The notes: generated by a model not told the origin, from the sequence alone. A DNA stretch of 64,000 nucleotides from Bacteroidota bacterium (GCA_023428135.1 JAEYZG010000016.1:233573-297572); one strand, 5' to 3'. Counted from the stretch's first letter, positions 46,712-56,868 are shown. A program made the numbers and translations.

Positions 46712-48997
46712 TTATTTTACATCAAAACGATCAAGGTTCATTACTTTTGTCCATGCCGCTACGAAGTCTTTTACAAACTTCTCTTTGGCATCAGAACTTC
46801 CATATACTTCAGCCAAGGCTCTTAATTCAGAGTTAGATCCGAAGATAAGATCTGCACGGGTTGCTGTCCATTTTACATTTCCAGATGCTCTGTCACGTAC
46901 TTCAAATTCTTCTTTGTTATCAGAAGTAGCTTTCCATTCATTGTTCATATCTAACAGATTTACAAAGAAATCGTTCGTTAGTACTCCTGGTTTAGAGGTG
47001 AATACCCCATGTTTAGAATGGTTGTAATTGGCATTTAATGCACGCATACCACCGACTAACACAGTCATTTCCGGAGCAGTCAGAGTCAGCAATTGTGCTT
47101 TGTCAACTAATAATTCTTCTGTTGATAGTGTGTATTTTGTTTTGTAATAATTGCGGAAACCATCTGCCATTGGTTCTAGGACAGCTATTGAGGCTGGATC
47201 TGTTTGTTCCTGAGTAGCATCCATACGACCAGGTGTAAATGGAACTTTAACAGAGTAACCAGCTTTCTTAGCCGCATCTTCAACTGCTGCAGAACCTCCT
47301 AACACAATAAGGTCAGCAATAGAAACTTTTTTGTCTCCTGATTTTGTATTAAAGTTCTTTTGAATTTCTTCTAATTTAGTCAACACCTTATTCAATTGAT
47401 CAGGATTGTTAACCTCCCAGTTTCTTTGAGGAGCAAGGCGAATACGTGCACCATTAGCGCCACCTTTTCTATCAGAATGACGATAAGTAGAAGCAGATGC
47501 CCATGCTGTTGAAACCAATTCTTCTGTTGTAAGACCTGATTTCAGAATAGAAGCTTTTAATTCTGCAATATCTTTATCATTCACTACTTTGTGATTAAGA
47601 GCAGGAATAGGATCTTGCCATAAAAATTCTTCACTAGGGATTTCAGGGCCTAGATAGGTTATTTTAGGTCCCATATCACGATGTGTTAGTTTGAACCATG
47701 CACGTGCAAATGCCGCATCAAATTGTTCCGGGTGCTCCAGGAAGTTTTTGGAGATCTTTCCATATATTGAATCAAAACGTAATGAAAGGTCAGTAGTAAG
47801 CATTGTAGGTTTATGCTTCTTGTCTTTATCAAAAGCATCCGGTACCATTACTTTCGGATCCTTCGCAACCCACTGATGTGCGCCTCCCGGGCTCTTTGTC
47901 AACTCCCATTCATTTTCAAACAGACTTTTGAAAAATCCATGGCTCCATTGAGTAGGAGTAGTCGTCCATGTTACTTCCAGTCCAGAGGTAATGGCATCTT
48001 TGCCTTTTCCTGTACCATGTTTACTTTTCCATCCAAGACCTTGTTCTTCAATATCAGCCGCCTCCGGCTCCGGGCCTAAATTAGTCCCACTTGCTGCACC
48101 ATGTGTTTTACCAAGTGTATGTCCTCCTGCTATAAGAGCAACTGTTTCTTCGTCGTTCATTCCCATACGTCCGAAAGTCTCACGAATGTCTATTGCAGCA
48201 GCTATTGGATCTGGGTTTCCGTTAGGACCTTCAGGGTTTACATAGATAAGACCCATTTGCACGGCAGCCAAAGGTTTTTCAAGCTTGCGCCCATCGCTAT
48301 AACGTTTATCATCCAGCATCTTTCCTTCTGAGCCCCAATATACATTGCTGGCTGGTTCCCAAACGTCTTCTCTTCCACCACCAAAGCCAATGGTCTTAAA
48401 CCCCATTGATTCCAAAGCGACATTTCCTGTAAGGATCATTAAGTCAGCCCAGGAAATCTTATTACCATACTTCTGTTTGATTGGCCATAATAGTCTTCTT
48501 GCTTTATCAAGGTTAGCATTATCAGGCCAGCTGTTCAGTGGAGCAAATCTTTGTTGTCCTTCACGAGTTCCTCCACGACCGTCACCTGTACGATATGTAC
48601 CGGCACTGTGCCACGCCATACGAATGAATAGGGGGCCGTAATTACCATAATCTGCAGGCCACCAATCCTGTGAGTTGGTCAATACCTCACGGATATCATT
48701 CTTTAAAGCTGCATAATCCAGACTGTTGAATGCTTGTTTATAATTAAAGTCATTACCCATAGGGTCAGACTTGGAGGAGTGTTGTCTAAGTACACTTAAA
48801 TCCAATTGGTTTGGCCACCAGTCTTTATTGGTTTTGCCATTGCTGGCTACACTAAGGCCTCCGGATTTTCCCTTACTGCCAAAATGAAACGGACATCCAC
48901 CTTTTTCCGTGCCTTCGCTGGTTCCTTCCTTCTTGCCCTCATGGCACGCTGAAAAGAGTGCGACCAAACTGGCTACTAATAGTGTTTTTTTCATCAT
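46712..48997 (-). CDS. katG: Catalase-peroxidase KatG with lipoprotein signal
   Basis: 761 residues from ATG 48997 (MMKKTLLVASLVALFSAC). An upstream ATG at 49051 adds 18 residues before this signal and is less likely; 48994 is also possible. It has both KatG halves. The distal haem site MAWHSAGTYR, the Tyr of the Met-Tyr-Trp adduct in LIYVNPEGPNGNPDP, and the proximal GGHTLGKTHG lie in the N-terminal half; the C-terminal half is the inactive duplicate. It breaks down H2O2 and oxidises donors. The LFSAC lipobox is unusual, because most KatGs are cytoplasmic, and implies attachment to the envelope. Confidence 0.95.
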   Translation of the reverse strand: MMKKTLLVASLVALFSACHEGKKEGTSEGTEKGGCPFHFGSKGKSGGLSVASNGKTNKDWWPNQLDLSVLRQHSSKSDPMGNDFNYKQAFNSLDYAALKNDIREVLTNSQDWWPADYGNYGPLFIRMAWHSAGTYRTGDGRGGTREGQQRFAPLNSWPDNANLDKARRLLWPIKQKYGNKISWADLMILTGNVALESMGFKTIGFGGGREDVWEPASNVYWGSEGKMLDDKRYSDGRKLEKPLAAVQMGLIYVNPEGPNGNPDPIAAAIDIRETFGRMGMNDEETVALIAGGHTLGKTHGAASGTNLGPEPEAADIEEQGLGWKSKHGTGKGKDAITSGLEVTWTTTPTQWSHGFFKSLFENEWELTKSPGGAHQWVAKDPKVMVPDAFDKDKKHKPTMLTTDLSLRFDSIYGKISKNFLEHPEQFDAAFARAWFKLTHRDMGPKITYLGPEIPSEEFLWQDPIPALNHKVVNDKDIAELKASILKSGLTTEELVSTAWASASTYRHSDRKGGANGARIRLAPQRNWEVNNPDQLNKVLTKLEEIQKNFNTKSGDKKVSIADLIVLGGSAAVEDAAKKAGYSVKVPFTPGRMDATQEQTDPASIAVLEPMADGFRNYYKTKYTLSTEELLVDKAQLLTLTAPEMTVLVGGMRALNANYNHSKHGVFTSKPGVLTNDFFVNLLDMNNEWKATSDNKEEFEVRDRASGNVKWTATRADLIFGSNSELRALAEVYGSSDAKEKFVKDFVAAWTKVMNLDRFDVK

Positions 48998-49051
48998 AAA
49001 TAAATTTTTACCTGGTAAATAGTACCGTACAAACCTACTGTAAAGTTTCAA

Positions 49052-49383
49052 TAGTGAGTAATTATATTTATTTATGATTATATAGATAAAATCTATAACT
49101 AGAAGTGCCTTAGAGTGAATGGTATATCTCTAAATCATCAAAACGTTGTTCAATATTTGGATGTACCAGTACCTTTCAAAGGGGTATATATTAAGTATAG
49201 TTATGTATTATTCGTTTAGAAAAATGCTAAGCTGCGGCAGTTACATCGGCGGACAGGATAGCTTAAGAATGATATGTTAAAGATCAATTTATTAGGTAAA
49301 TGGACCTATTGTAAGTCACAATAAATGAATGATTTCTTCTGAATAGTTTTTAGCGTATATAAAATAATAAGTTATTTTTTCAG
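49052..49383. other. Intergenic region upstream of katG
   Basis: About 330 bases, likely holding the katG promoter at its left end. I see no OxyR-like or PerR-like box that I could defend, nor any coding frame. Confidence 0.4.
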
Positions 49384-49720
49384 TTATAATTTAAATTCTC
49401 CCTCAAGAGTTGTAATTGCTTGTCCATAAATTATGACTTTACCTTCTTTCAAAAGTACCTCCATTTCTCCCGTTCTTTCCGAAGCCTGAAAAGCGTTCAT
49501 ATATAATTTACCCAATTTGTTTGCCCAATATGGCGTGAGGAAAGTTTGGACAGCTCCTGTGACAGGTTCTTCATTGATTCCAGTCTGGGTCCGAGGTAGC
49601 GCCATTAAGTATCTTAGCTGGTCATTTTAGAAGATACATTTTATATTGGGAGAATTTACTTTGCTAATTATTATTCCTATTTGTTCACTTTCTAAATTTT
49701 TAATAGTATAGGAATAAAAC
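49384..49720 (-). pseudogene. PhzF-family isomerase, C-terminal remnant
   Basis: The open frame 49605-49384 (MALPRTQTGINEEPVTGAVQ..., 73 residues) is the C-terminal quarter of a PhzF-like protein: GINEEPVTGA, LTPYWANKLGK and NAFQASERTGEMEVLLKEGKV correspond to family motifs. Upstream the same frame continues past an in-frame TAA near 49632 into IGIIISKVNSPNIKCIF, then stops making sense near 49720. A full member has about 260-300 residues, so most of the gene is gone. Confidence 0.75.
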
Positions 49721-49889
49721 TAAGAAAGGAAATCTATTATCATTAATATTTTTTCTGATATTTCAAATATCATTTTCACTTTATAATTGATATAGATAAA
49801 GTGGTATAGCTTACCTTACCTTACTTTAATGTATAGTTCTACTCATATAATCTTACCAGTTCATATAGAGAAAATCTAACTTATCAATC

Positions 49890-52010
49890 ATGAAAAAAAA
49901 TATTATTCTAACATTAATTTTACTATTGCTTGTTTCAATAGTCTATTCAGCCAATCTCCCCAGTGGCTTTACGGAGAAAAGACTGGCAAGTAATCTTGAC
50001 CCTACAGGGATGGCTATTCTTCCTGATGGAAGAATTCTTGTAACAATAAAATCAGGGAAAGTTTTACTGATTAAAAATGATGTAGTCCAAACTACTCCAT
50101 TTATAACCATACCGAATGTAGACCGCTGGAATGAAAGAGGGGTTCTGACTCTGGTTGTCGACCCTAATTTTGAAACAAATAAGTATGTATATATTTATTA
50201 TACTTATAAGAACCCTTCGAATAATATCAGTAATAACAGGGTCAGTAGATTTACAGTGAATGGAGATGTAGCTCTTGTCAATAGTGAATTGGTTTTAATC
50301 AATTTTAATAATCTTTCTTCTGTGGGCTGGCATAATGGTGGTGGGCTTGTTTATGGTACAGATGGAAAGATATATGCAGCCTCCGGTGAAAATGCCAATA
50401 CTTCATATGCACAGAATATGTCGACATTGCTTGGTAAAGTAATTAGAATAAATCCTGATGGGACAATACCTACAGATAATCCATTTTATAACACAGCATC
50501 CGGTATAAACAGAGCTATTTATGCTTTAGGTTTCAGAAATCCCTTTAAAATAAAAATGCAGCCAGGAACCGGCAAAATATATGTAAATGACGTTGGAGCA
50601 GGGAACTGGGAGGAAGTAAATGAACTGAAGGCTGGAGGAAATTATGGATGGCCTGGTATAGAGGGAAAAAGGCGAAATCAGACTCCTCCTGAAAATTATC
50701 AGGATCCTGTATTTGCTTATGGACATTCGGGAAGTATTTGCAGTATTACAGGAGGAACTTTCTATAACCCATCTGTTCAGCATTTTCCTGCACAGTATGA
50801 GAATAAATATTTCTTTCTGGATTACTGTGCCGGCTGGATGCGTTATATAGATCCGGCAAATAATTATGCTGTTTCAAATTTTGCCACTGGTATTGACAGA
50901 GGATTAGACCTTATGGTAGACCATCAGGGCAATTTATACTATCTGGCACGGGGAGGAATAGGAGGAGGTTCTGATGCAGACAATACTTCATCCAATGAAG
51001 GGGAGCTCTGGCGCATTACCTATACCGGAAGTGGAAATGTTGCCATTACAGTTCATCCTCAGGATAAACAAGTAGCAGCAGGTTCTTCAGTTACTTTTGT
51101 AACAAGTGCGTCAGGAGCAGCTCCTCTTTCATACCAGTGGAGGAGAAATGGTGTTGATATTCCTAATGCAAATTCTTCTTCTTATACTATATCCAAAGCT
51201 GAATTAAGTGATAATGGAGCTAAGTTCAGTGTACGTGTAAGCAATAATTCATCATCTCAGGCTAGTACAGAAGCAACACTCAGCGTATTTAACAATACTG
51301 CTCCTGTAGTACAGATTGTAAGTCCTGAAGAAGGAACACTTTATTCCGCAGGTTCTTCTTTGGGTTTTAGCGGAGTAGCAACAGATGCTGAAGATGGAGA
51401 TTTTCCTGCATCTGCTTTTACATGGAAAATAGAATTTCACCATGATACACATTTTCATCCGGGACTGGATCCTACTTCAGGGATTAAAAGCGGAACATAT
51501 AATGTTCCTGATGAAGGGGAAACCAGTGACACCGTTTGGTACAGGGTTATACTGACTGTTACAGATGCATTTGGAACACAAACAACAGCTTTTAGAGATG
51601 TTTTTCCTAAGAAGGTTGAAGTAACACTGGATACAGAACCAAGCGGAATACCACTATTACTGGATGGATCCCCTATATCTACTCCACATAAATTTATTGG
51701 AGTAGTTGGATTAAAAAGAACAATAGAAGCTAAAAGCATTGTTCAGTCAGAAAAAGATTTAAAAACATTTGTTGAATGGTCTAATGGAGGAACTGCTTTT
51801 CAGACCATTGAAACTCCGAATGCTGATACACGACTGGTGGCCAATTATGTGATATCCAGACTTGATACTAATGGAGTTCTTGCAGATGCATATGTGAGAG
51901 GAGGACCTTATTCTGGCAATGCTTATGGTACCTTAGATCCGCACAACTACAAATTAAAACTGAATCAACTTTGGAATACACCAGGCAAACTTTTCTTAGA
52001 TTTGATATAA
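49890..52010 (+). CDS. Secreted PQQ-type glucose/sorbosone dehydrogenase with Ig-like domains (5' part of frameshifted gene)
   Basis: 706 residues to a stop that appears to be caused by a frameshift. The signal peptide ends near VYSAN. Residues about 24-385 are a GSDH beta-propeller (LASNLDPTGMAILPDGRILV, GWHNGGGLVYGTDGKIYA, ALGFRNPFKI, GGNYGWPGIEG). An Ig-like domain follows at about 390-470 (YQWRRNGVDIPNANS), then another beta domain (SPEEGTLYSAGSS) and the start of a DNRLRE domain (ADAYVRGGPYSGNAYGTLD). At the four-A run 51956-51959 the correct frame shifts; adding one A would continue as KTESTLEYTRQTFLRFDIS, joining the 51971-52651 frame. The intended protein has about 920 residues. Confidence 0.88.
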   Translation: MKKNIILTLILLLLVSIVYSANLPSGFTEKRLASNLDPTGMAILPDGRILVTIKSGKVLLIKNDVVQTTPFITIPNVDRWNERGVLTLVVDPNFETNKYVYIYYTYKNPSNNISNNRVSRFTVNGDVALVNSELVLINFNNLSSVGWHNGGGLVYGTDGKIYAASGENANTSYAQNMSTLLGKVIRINPDGTIPTDNPFYNTASGINRAIYALGFRNPFKIKMQPGTGKIYVNDVGAGNWEEVNELKAGGNYGWPGIEGKRRNQTPPENYQDPVFAYGHSGSICSITGGTFYNPSVQHFPAQYENKYFFLDYCAGWMRYIDPANNYAVSNFATGIDRGLDLMVDHQGNLYYLARGGIGGGSDADNTSSNEGELWRITYTGSGNVAITVHPQDKQVAAGSSVTFVTSASGAAPLSYQWRRNGVDIPNANSSSYTISKAELSDNGAKFSVRVSNNSSSQASTEATLSVFNNTAPVVQIVSPEEGTLYSAGSSLGFSGVATDAEDGDFPASAFTWKIEFHHDTHFHPGLDPTSGIKSGTYNVPDEGETSDTVWYRVILTVTDAFGTQTTAFRDVFPKKVEVTLDTEPSGIPLLLDGSPISTPHKFIGVVGLKRTIEAKSIVQSEKDLKTFVEWSNGGTAFQTIETPNADTRLVANYVISRLDTNGVLADAYVRGGPYSGNAYGTLDPHNYKLKLNQLWNTPGKLFLDLI

Positions 52011-52651
52011 GTAAATATTCAACAATTCTGGGAGCGAAATTAAGATTGTATGGTGCAAGGAATTCAAATCAAAGCAATAATATAAATGTTGGTGTCTATG
52101 GCGTTCCCAATACGGCATGGAATGAAAATACAATTACGTGGAATAATAAGCCGGCAGCCGATAACGAGCTTCTTGCTTCAGCTATTGTGAATGCACTTCC
52201 GGCTGCCCCGCAGTATTACGAATGGGATATAAGTGAATACGCCATAAAAGTAAAACAAGAAGGAGAGGATCAGATTTCTTTTCTATTAACTAATCCTGAG
52301 GTAACAACAAGTTATGTCTTTTTTAATTCCAAGGAAGCTTCAGGAAATAAACCTCAATTGATTATTTCAGAACCTGCCGTCATTACAGATATAGATTTTC
52401 ATAATGGTTCTGCTAATTTATTAAGTATCGTTCCTCAACCATTTGACAATGAAATAAAAGTCTGGGTAAAAGATGAATCTATGATCCATTCTATATCCAT
52501 CATTAATCTTCTGGGTGAAATTGTTTATATGGATACGGAGGTCAATAAGACTCATGCAACCATTGATACTAACTTTCCTTCAGGAGTTTACCTGTTGAAG
52601 GCTCTGAATAAAGATAATGAGTATACATCAAAAATTGTTAAGGTAAAATAA
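51971..52651 (+). CDS. 3' part of frameshifted dehydrogenase: DNRLRE end plus T9SS sorting domain
   Basis: This frame, overlapping the previous stop, gives the remainder of the DNRLRE domain (TFLRFDISKYSTILGAKLRLYG, VGVYGVPNTAWNENTITWNN, PQLIISEP). It then gives a T9SS C-terminal domain (LSIVPQPFDNEIKVW, SIINLLGEIVY, FPSGVYLLKAL, Lys-rich end). It has no signal peptide or credible start of its own, so it is not an independent gene. If the frameshift is real, the truncated dehydrogenase loses its T9SS tag and would stay in the periplasm. Confidence 0.85.
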   Translation: MEYTRQTFLRFDISKYSTILGAKLRLYGARNSNQSNNINVGVYGVPNTAWNENTITWNNKPAADNELLASAIVNALPAAPQYYEWDISEYAIKVKQEGEDQISFLLTNPEVTTSYVFFNSKEASGNKPQLIISEPAVITDIDFHNGSANLLSIVPQPFDNEIKVWVKDESMIHSISIINLLGEIVYMDTEVNKTHATIDTNFPSGVYLLKALNKDNEYTSKIVKVK

Positions 52652-52704
52652 ATTTCCATAGAATGATTGCAAGTGTATAAATACATATAGGACATTCATA
52701 AACA

Positions 52705-52738
52705 AATAGCCACTCATTTGGGTGGCTATTTTATTTTA
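52705..52738 (+). terminator. Terminator after the dehydrogenase
   Basis: Stem AATAGCCAC / GTGGCTATT with an 8-base loop, then TTTATTTT. Confidence 0.82.
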
Positions 52739-52888
52739 GATAATGGCTATTGAAATGAAACATATCTGTTCAACAAAGTAATAGTTTTTCGGAAGTATAG
52801 ACTAAAATTAGGGTTTTCGAAATCGGAGATGGACAAACATTAAACAAAGTAAGAAATTATATGTTATGCTCGTCTAATTAGAAAAGAT

Positions 52889-53635
52889 ATGTTCAAAATT
52901 TTAAAGAACATCCCCATTATAATCCTATTGCTCTTGGTAGCTTGTGGAGGCAAAAATACGGAACCCTATGTTAAAGAGCCTGGAGCTGAGGATTCAACCA
53001 AAAATGATGTACTTGAAACAGGGGCTGATGTCATGCAAAATAAAGCTCCTATAAATGCTATCAATGTCTATTTGGATGGATTTCACTTTTATAATGGAAA
53101 TATGAAAGGACAGATGGAAGCACACCATTTCTGCACTGTTCTTAATGAAGATGTTACTCAATGTGTCATATATGATGGAAATGTAAAAGATTCTCATATC
53201 ATGGGAGTGGAGTATATTATATCTGATAAACTTTTTAAAAGCTTGCCAGAAGATGAAAAGAAACTCTGGCATAGTCATAATCATGAAGTGATATCCGGAA
53301 CACTGATAGCTCCCGGGATTCCTGAATCAGCGGAACATGAATTAATGGAGAAGCTGGTATCCACTTATGGCAAGACCTGGCATACCTGGCACACAGATCA
53401 GGATAAAGAATTGCCATACGGTTCACCTCAGCTTATGATGGGATTTACCAAAGATGGACAACTTGAAGATTCACTTATTGCAAAGAGGGACAAGAATTTT
53501 GAGATTTCGACAGAAGAAAAAAAGAAGAACAGAGCTGATATACCTGATCATAAAATTTTGCCAGGAGCTGATTCATGGCAAGATGGAAAGGTAATACAAT
53601 TACCATCCTTAACAAAGCACGAACACAAGCATTGA
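52889..53635 (+). CDS. Lipoprotein of the DUF1264 / OBAP (oil-body-associated protein-like) family
   Basis: 248 residues. A lipobox LLVACGG ends a hydrophobic N-terminus, so it is membrane anchored. The mature part has DGFHFYNGNMKGQMEAHHFC, CVIYDGNVKDSHIMGVEYI, WHSHNHEV and WHTWHTDQDKELPYGSPQLMMGF, the conserved run of the OBAP family, rich in His. The family is known from plant oil bodies and many bacteria; its activity is unknown. The C-terminal end (KHEHKH) could bind metal. Monocistronic, convergent with the LysE gene. Confidence 0.88.
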   Translation: MFKILKNIPIIILLLLVACGGKNTEPYVKEPGAEDSTKNDVLETGADVMQNKAPINAINVYLDGFHFYNGNMKGQMEAHHFCTVLNEDVTQCVIYDGNVKDSHIMGVEYIISDKLFKSLPEDEKKLWHSHNHEVISGTLIAPGIPESAEHELMEKLVSTYGKTWHTWHTDQDKELPYGSPQLMMGFTKDGQLEDSLIAKRDKNFEISTEEKKKNRADIPDHKILPGADSWQDGKVIQLPSLTKHEHKH

Positions 53636-53685
53636 ATTAACTAAAGAAGCTATTATAGCAGATCTTATTTTCAAAAGGGATATAC

Positions 53686-54315
53686 TTAGTTTTTCTCAAA
53701 TGCCAATATCAAGGCTAAGCTTGATAAAATTGCAACTTTACTCCACTTTGTTATTTTCCAAAACTTAAGATTATTTAAGTGCATAGATAATTTACCAGAA
53801 AAGTAAGCGATGACCATAAAAATGATTAAAGCCTGGAGCATAAAAATGAATCCCAGAGCAATCATTTGAAAGATAACATTCGGTTCATTTTTATTAATGA
53901 ACTGAGGTAAGAATGCAATAAAGAATAGTGTGACCTTGGGATTCAATACATTCATAAAAAAACCTTTTTTAATAAGAGCGATTGAACCTTCTGTTGTTCT
54001 TGATAATTCTGAAGACAATTCTACTCCTTCCGGTTTTTCTTTTAATGCTTTGTAGGACATATATAAAAGATATCCTGCTCCCAGATATTTAATAAAGGAA
54101 AAGACAGTAGCGGATTGCGAGATAATTAAGGATAATCCGGTAGCAGCACTTAAAGTATGAATTAACACGCCAAGTGATAATCCTATGGAAATCAGGATAC
54201 CGTTCCTTTGGCCTTTGGTTAAGCTTTCTGTAAGCACAAAAATGTTATCAGGTCCTGGCATTAACGTGAGTAATATGGAAGCTCCTAAAAAGGAAAGTGT
54301 TGATTCTAAATGCAT
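53686..54315 (-). CDS. LysE-family amino-acid/metabolite exporter
   Basis: 209 residues, six predicted membrane helices. The N-terminal LLTLMPGPDNIFVLTESLTKGQRNGI is the RhtB/LysE signature (GPD/GPNxxxV motif), and the central GFFMNVLNPKVTLFF is the second. Exports amino acids or related metabolites from the cytoplasm; the specific substrate is unknown. No regulator is adjacent. It starts divergent from the GH5 gene across a 477-base AT-rich gap. Confidence 0.9.
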   Translation of the reverse strand: MHLESTLSFLGASILLTLMPGPDNIFVLTESLTKGQRNGILISIGLSLGVLIHTLSAATGLSLIISQSATVFSFIKYLGAGYLLYMSYKALKEKPEGVELSSELSRTTEGSIALIKKGFFMNVLNPKVTLFFIAFLPQFINKNEPNVIFQMIALGFIFMLQALIIFMVIAYFSGKLSMHLNNLKFWKITKWSKVAILSSLALILAFEKN

Positions 54316-54792
54316 TTAATGATTTTAACTTATGATTAAAAACGTTAATTTATTTTGATTTATTATTGGGTCAATTTGGATTAGCTATTTATGTCAGCTC
54401 TTATTTCAAAAATATTTATGGTTCTTTTATGTAAATTTTTTTTTTTCAATCAAAGTGTGACTTTTAATAAAGTCGTTTGTACTTACTTTTTTTTATTTAT
54501 AGCTAGAAAATAGCATAATAAAATCACATACATTTCAATTTAATCAGAGTCACGCTAGTTTAGTATACCTATAAGGTTCATTCATCCTGGTTTTAATATT
54601 ATTTACTTTTTTTGGAAAAATCAGTGTGACTTTTTATTCCCATCATTGTACATAATAAAAAGGGAAACAAATAAATCACCTAACCTTCATGTATTGATAT
54701 TTTAAATTCTTTGCTTATAAAGAGCTTCTATTACTTGCTCCTATAAATAGGATAGGTTAATAGCATAACATTAAACTAACTTGAATAAACTT
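54316..54792. other. Very AT-rich intergenic region between LysE and GH5 genes
   Basis: About 477 bases between divergent genes. GTGTGACTTTT occurs twice (near 54455 and 54625) about 170 bases apart and might be a regulatory direct repeat. No coding frame was recognised. Confidence 0.4.
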
Positions 54793-56868
54793 ATGAAAAA
54801 ACTACTAAAAACTTTTTTTATGATTTTTGTGCCCATGCTCACTATGGCGCAGGGTTTTACTACTAATAATGTAAATGGTAACCTGATAGATGCTTGTGGA
54901 AATAACTTCATTATGAAAGGAATGAATGTTCCTTTGGCATGGTATGTTAATGATGTGAATGGTAGTATAACCGCATTGAAGAACAATACTCAATCCAATT
55001 GTCTTCGTATTGTAGTACAAACCAATACTTCTGATAATGCCTGGCAGACGACTGTTGTGAACTGTATCAAAAATAAGATCATACCAATGGTAGAGTTACA
55101 CGATGTTACAGGTAGTACTGATCCTGCACGTTTAAAAGCGATGGGTGATTTCTGGGCCACCAAAGCATCATTTTTCAATAATACTAACTTTAATGGTGTG
55201 AACATCAAGAAACATATCCTTATTAATCTGGCAAATGAATGGGGTACCTGGCAAACGGCAACCAATAAGAATACCGTATGGAGAGATGCAGTAATAAATG
55301 CCATTAAGCCAATGAGAGATGCCGGTATTACCACAACCATTGTTATAGACGCAGTAGGATACGGACAAGACATTGATGATGCCTACAACATCAGAACTTA
55401 TGCTAAGGATATTCAGAGAGCAGATAATGGCTATCTTGGAGGTCCTGCCAGTAGCACTCAAAAGTCAAATCTCTTATTTTCCATACATATGTATTGCGAA
55501 TGGAGAAAAGGAGGGGATAACATTGCTATAGTTAATACGATCAAGAGTTCAGGTATTCCTGTTATTGTCGGAGAGTTTGGTTATCAGCATGCTACTGATG
55601 GTTCATGCGATATTGACGAACAGGCAATACTTGATATTTGTCAGTCAGGAGGAGTGGGATGGTTAGCCTGGTCACAAAAAGGAAATGGTGGTGGCGTAGA
55701 ATATCTTGATTTGTGCAATGACTGGGCTTGTACCAGTTTATCCAACTGGGGAAATACAATTATTAATGGTAGAAACGGTACTAAGACTGCTATGGAGTGT
55801 GCAGTATTTTCAAACCCTAATTGTACAAGCTCCTGCACAACACCAGCTCCAGTTGTCACTCCAACCCGAACCTACTGTCTTAATTCTTCTTCTACAACCC
55901 TTACAGCAACAGGAACTGCTTTAAAATGGTATTCTGATGTTACAGCAGGTACTGCAAGTACATCAGCTCCTGTTCCAGGTACAGCTGTTGCAGGTATTTC
56001 AACCTACTATGTTTCCCAAACACTTAATGGTTGTGAAGGTCCCAGAGCTGCTATCTCGGTTACTGTTAATCCATTACCTGCTATGGAATCTTATATGTCT
56101 ATCAATGGTGGCGACTGGGGCTCACAAGCAACGGTGTCTTTATGTGAAGGAGGAAGTCTTGGAATAGGCCCTCACCCTTATGATATCTCTGCCGGCTGGT
56201 CATGGACAGGACCAGGAAATTTTACTTCTTCTCTTCGTGAAATAACATTTACTGATATTAAACCGGCTCAATCCGGTATTTATAATGTGACCTTTACTGA
56301 TGCCAACAATTGCAGCAACAGTATGTCAATACCTGTAACGGTTCATGCAAAACCTACAATAACAATTACTTCACCTTCTGAAAATTCTGTTATTACATCC
56401 AATCCTGCTGATATTTACATTGAAGCTTCAGTGACAGGAAATAACATCAGCAACGTACATTTCTTAAATGGAACAACACTGCTGGGGCAGAATGCTGCAG
56501 CGCCCTATAGCTTCAGTTGGAATGATGTAGCTAATGGAACTTATTCCATCACGGTAAGAGCCACTGATGCCAACAATTGTAATAATTCAGAATCTGTCAG
56601 TTTTACAGTAAACAATGTAATAACCTCATTAGAAGAAGGTGGATATAGTGATAAATCGCTGTGCTATCCCAATCCATTTCAGCATCAGTTTACCATTAGT
56701 CCGGGAGCAGAACTTGAATTTGCCATTATGGATGTTATGGGTAATGTCAAAGAGCAAGGAGTAACAGGCAGCAAAATTCAGGTAGGGGAGTCATTAACTC
56801 CTGGAATATATTTCCTTAAAGTAAATGTTAACTCTGAAGAAAATATGATAAAGATTATAAAGGAGTAA
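54793..56868 (+). CDS. Secreted GH5-family glycoside hydrolase (mannanase/cellulase-like) with T9SS sorting domain
   Basis: 691 residues from ATG 54793 (MKKLLKTFFMIFVPMLTMAQ). The TTG at 54781 is less likely. Residues about 20-345 are a GH5 barrel: FIMKGMNVPLAWY, NLANEWGT with acid/base Glu149 and VIVGEFGYQ with nucleophile Glu261. The MKGMNVPLAWY opening resembles mannanase-type GH5_8, but cellulase activity is possible. Ig-like repeats follow (about 365-430, 435-520, 530-605), then a T9SS tail (CYPNPFQHQFTISPG, GIYFLKVNV, MIKIIKE). Expected to be a secreted plant-polysaccharide-degrading enzyme. It is followed by the same 25-base hairpin as the cupredoxin gene. Confidence 0.9.
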   Translation: MKKLLKTFFMIFVPMLTMAQGFTTNNVNGNLIDACGNNFIMKGMNVPLAWYVNDVNGSITALKNNTQSNCLRIVVQTNTSDNAWQTTVVNCIKNKIIPMVELHDVTGSTDPARLKAMGDFWATKASFFNNTNFNGVNIKKHILINLANEWGTWQTATNKNTVWRDAVINAIKPMRDAGITTTIVIDAVGYGQDIDDAYNIRTYAKDIQRADNGYLGGPASSTQKSNLLFSIHMYCEWRKGGDNIAIVNTIKSSGIPVIVGEFGYQHATDGSCDIDEQAILDICQSGGVGWLAWSQKGNGGGVEYLDLCNDWACTSLSNWGNTIINGRNGTKTAMECAVFSNPNCTSSCTTPAPVVTPTRTYCLNSSSTTLTATGTALKWYSDVTAGTASTSAPVPGTAVAGISTYYVSQTLNGCEGPRAAISVTVNPLPAMESYMSINGGDWGSQATVSLCEGGSLGIGPHPYDISAGWSWTGPGNFTSSLREITFTDIKPAQSGIYNVTFTDANNCSNSMSIPVTVHAKPTITITSPSENSVITSNPADIYIEASVTGNNISNVHFLNGTTLLGQNAAAPYSFSWNDVANGTYSITVRATDANNCNNSESVSFTVNNVITSLEEGGYSDKSLCYPNPFQHQFTISPGAELEFAIMDVMGNVKEQGVTGSKIQVGESLTPGIYFLKVNVNSEENMIKIIKE

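Noticed and set aside
51971..52651. Independent T9SS-tagged gene
   Set aside because: No signal peptide, begins mid-domain, and joins the upstream frame with a single-base correction.
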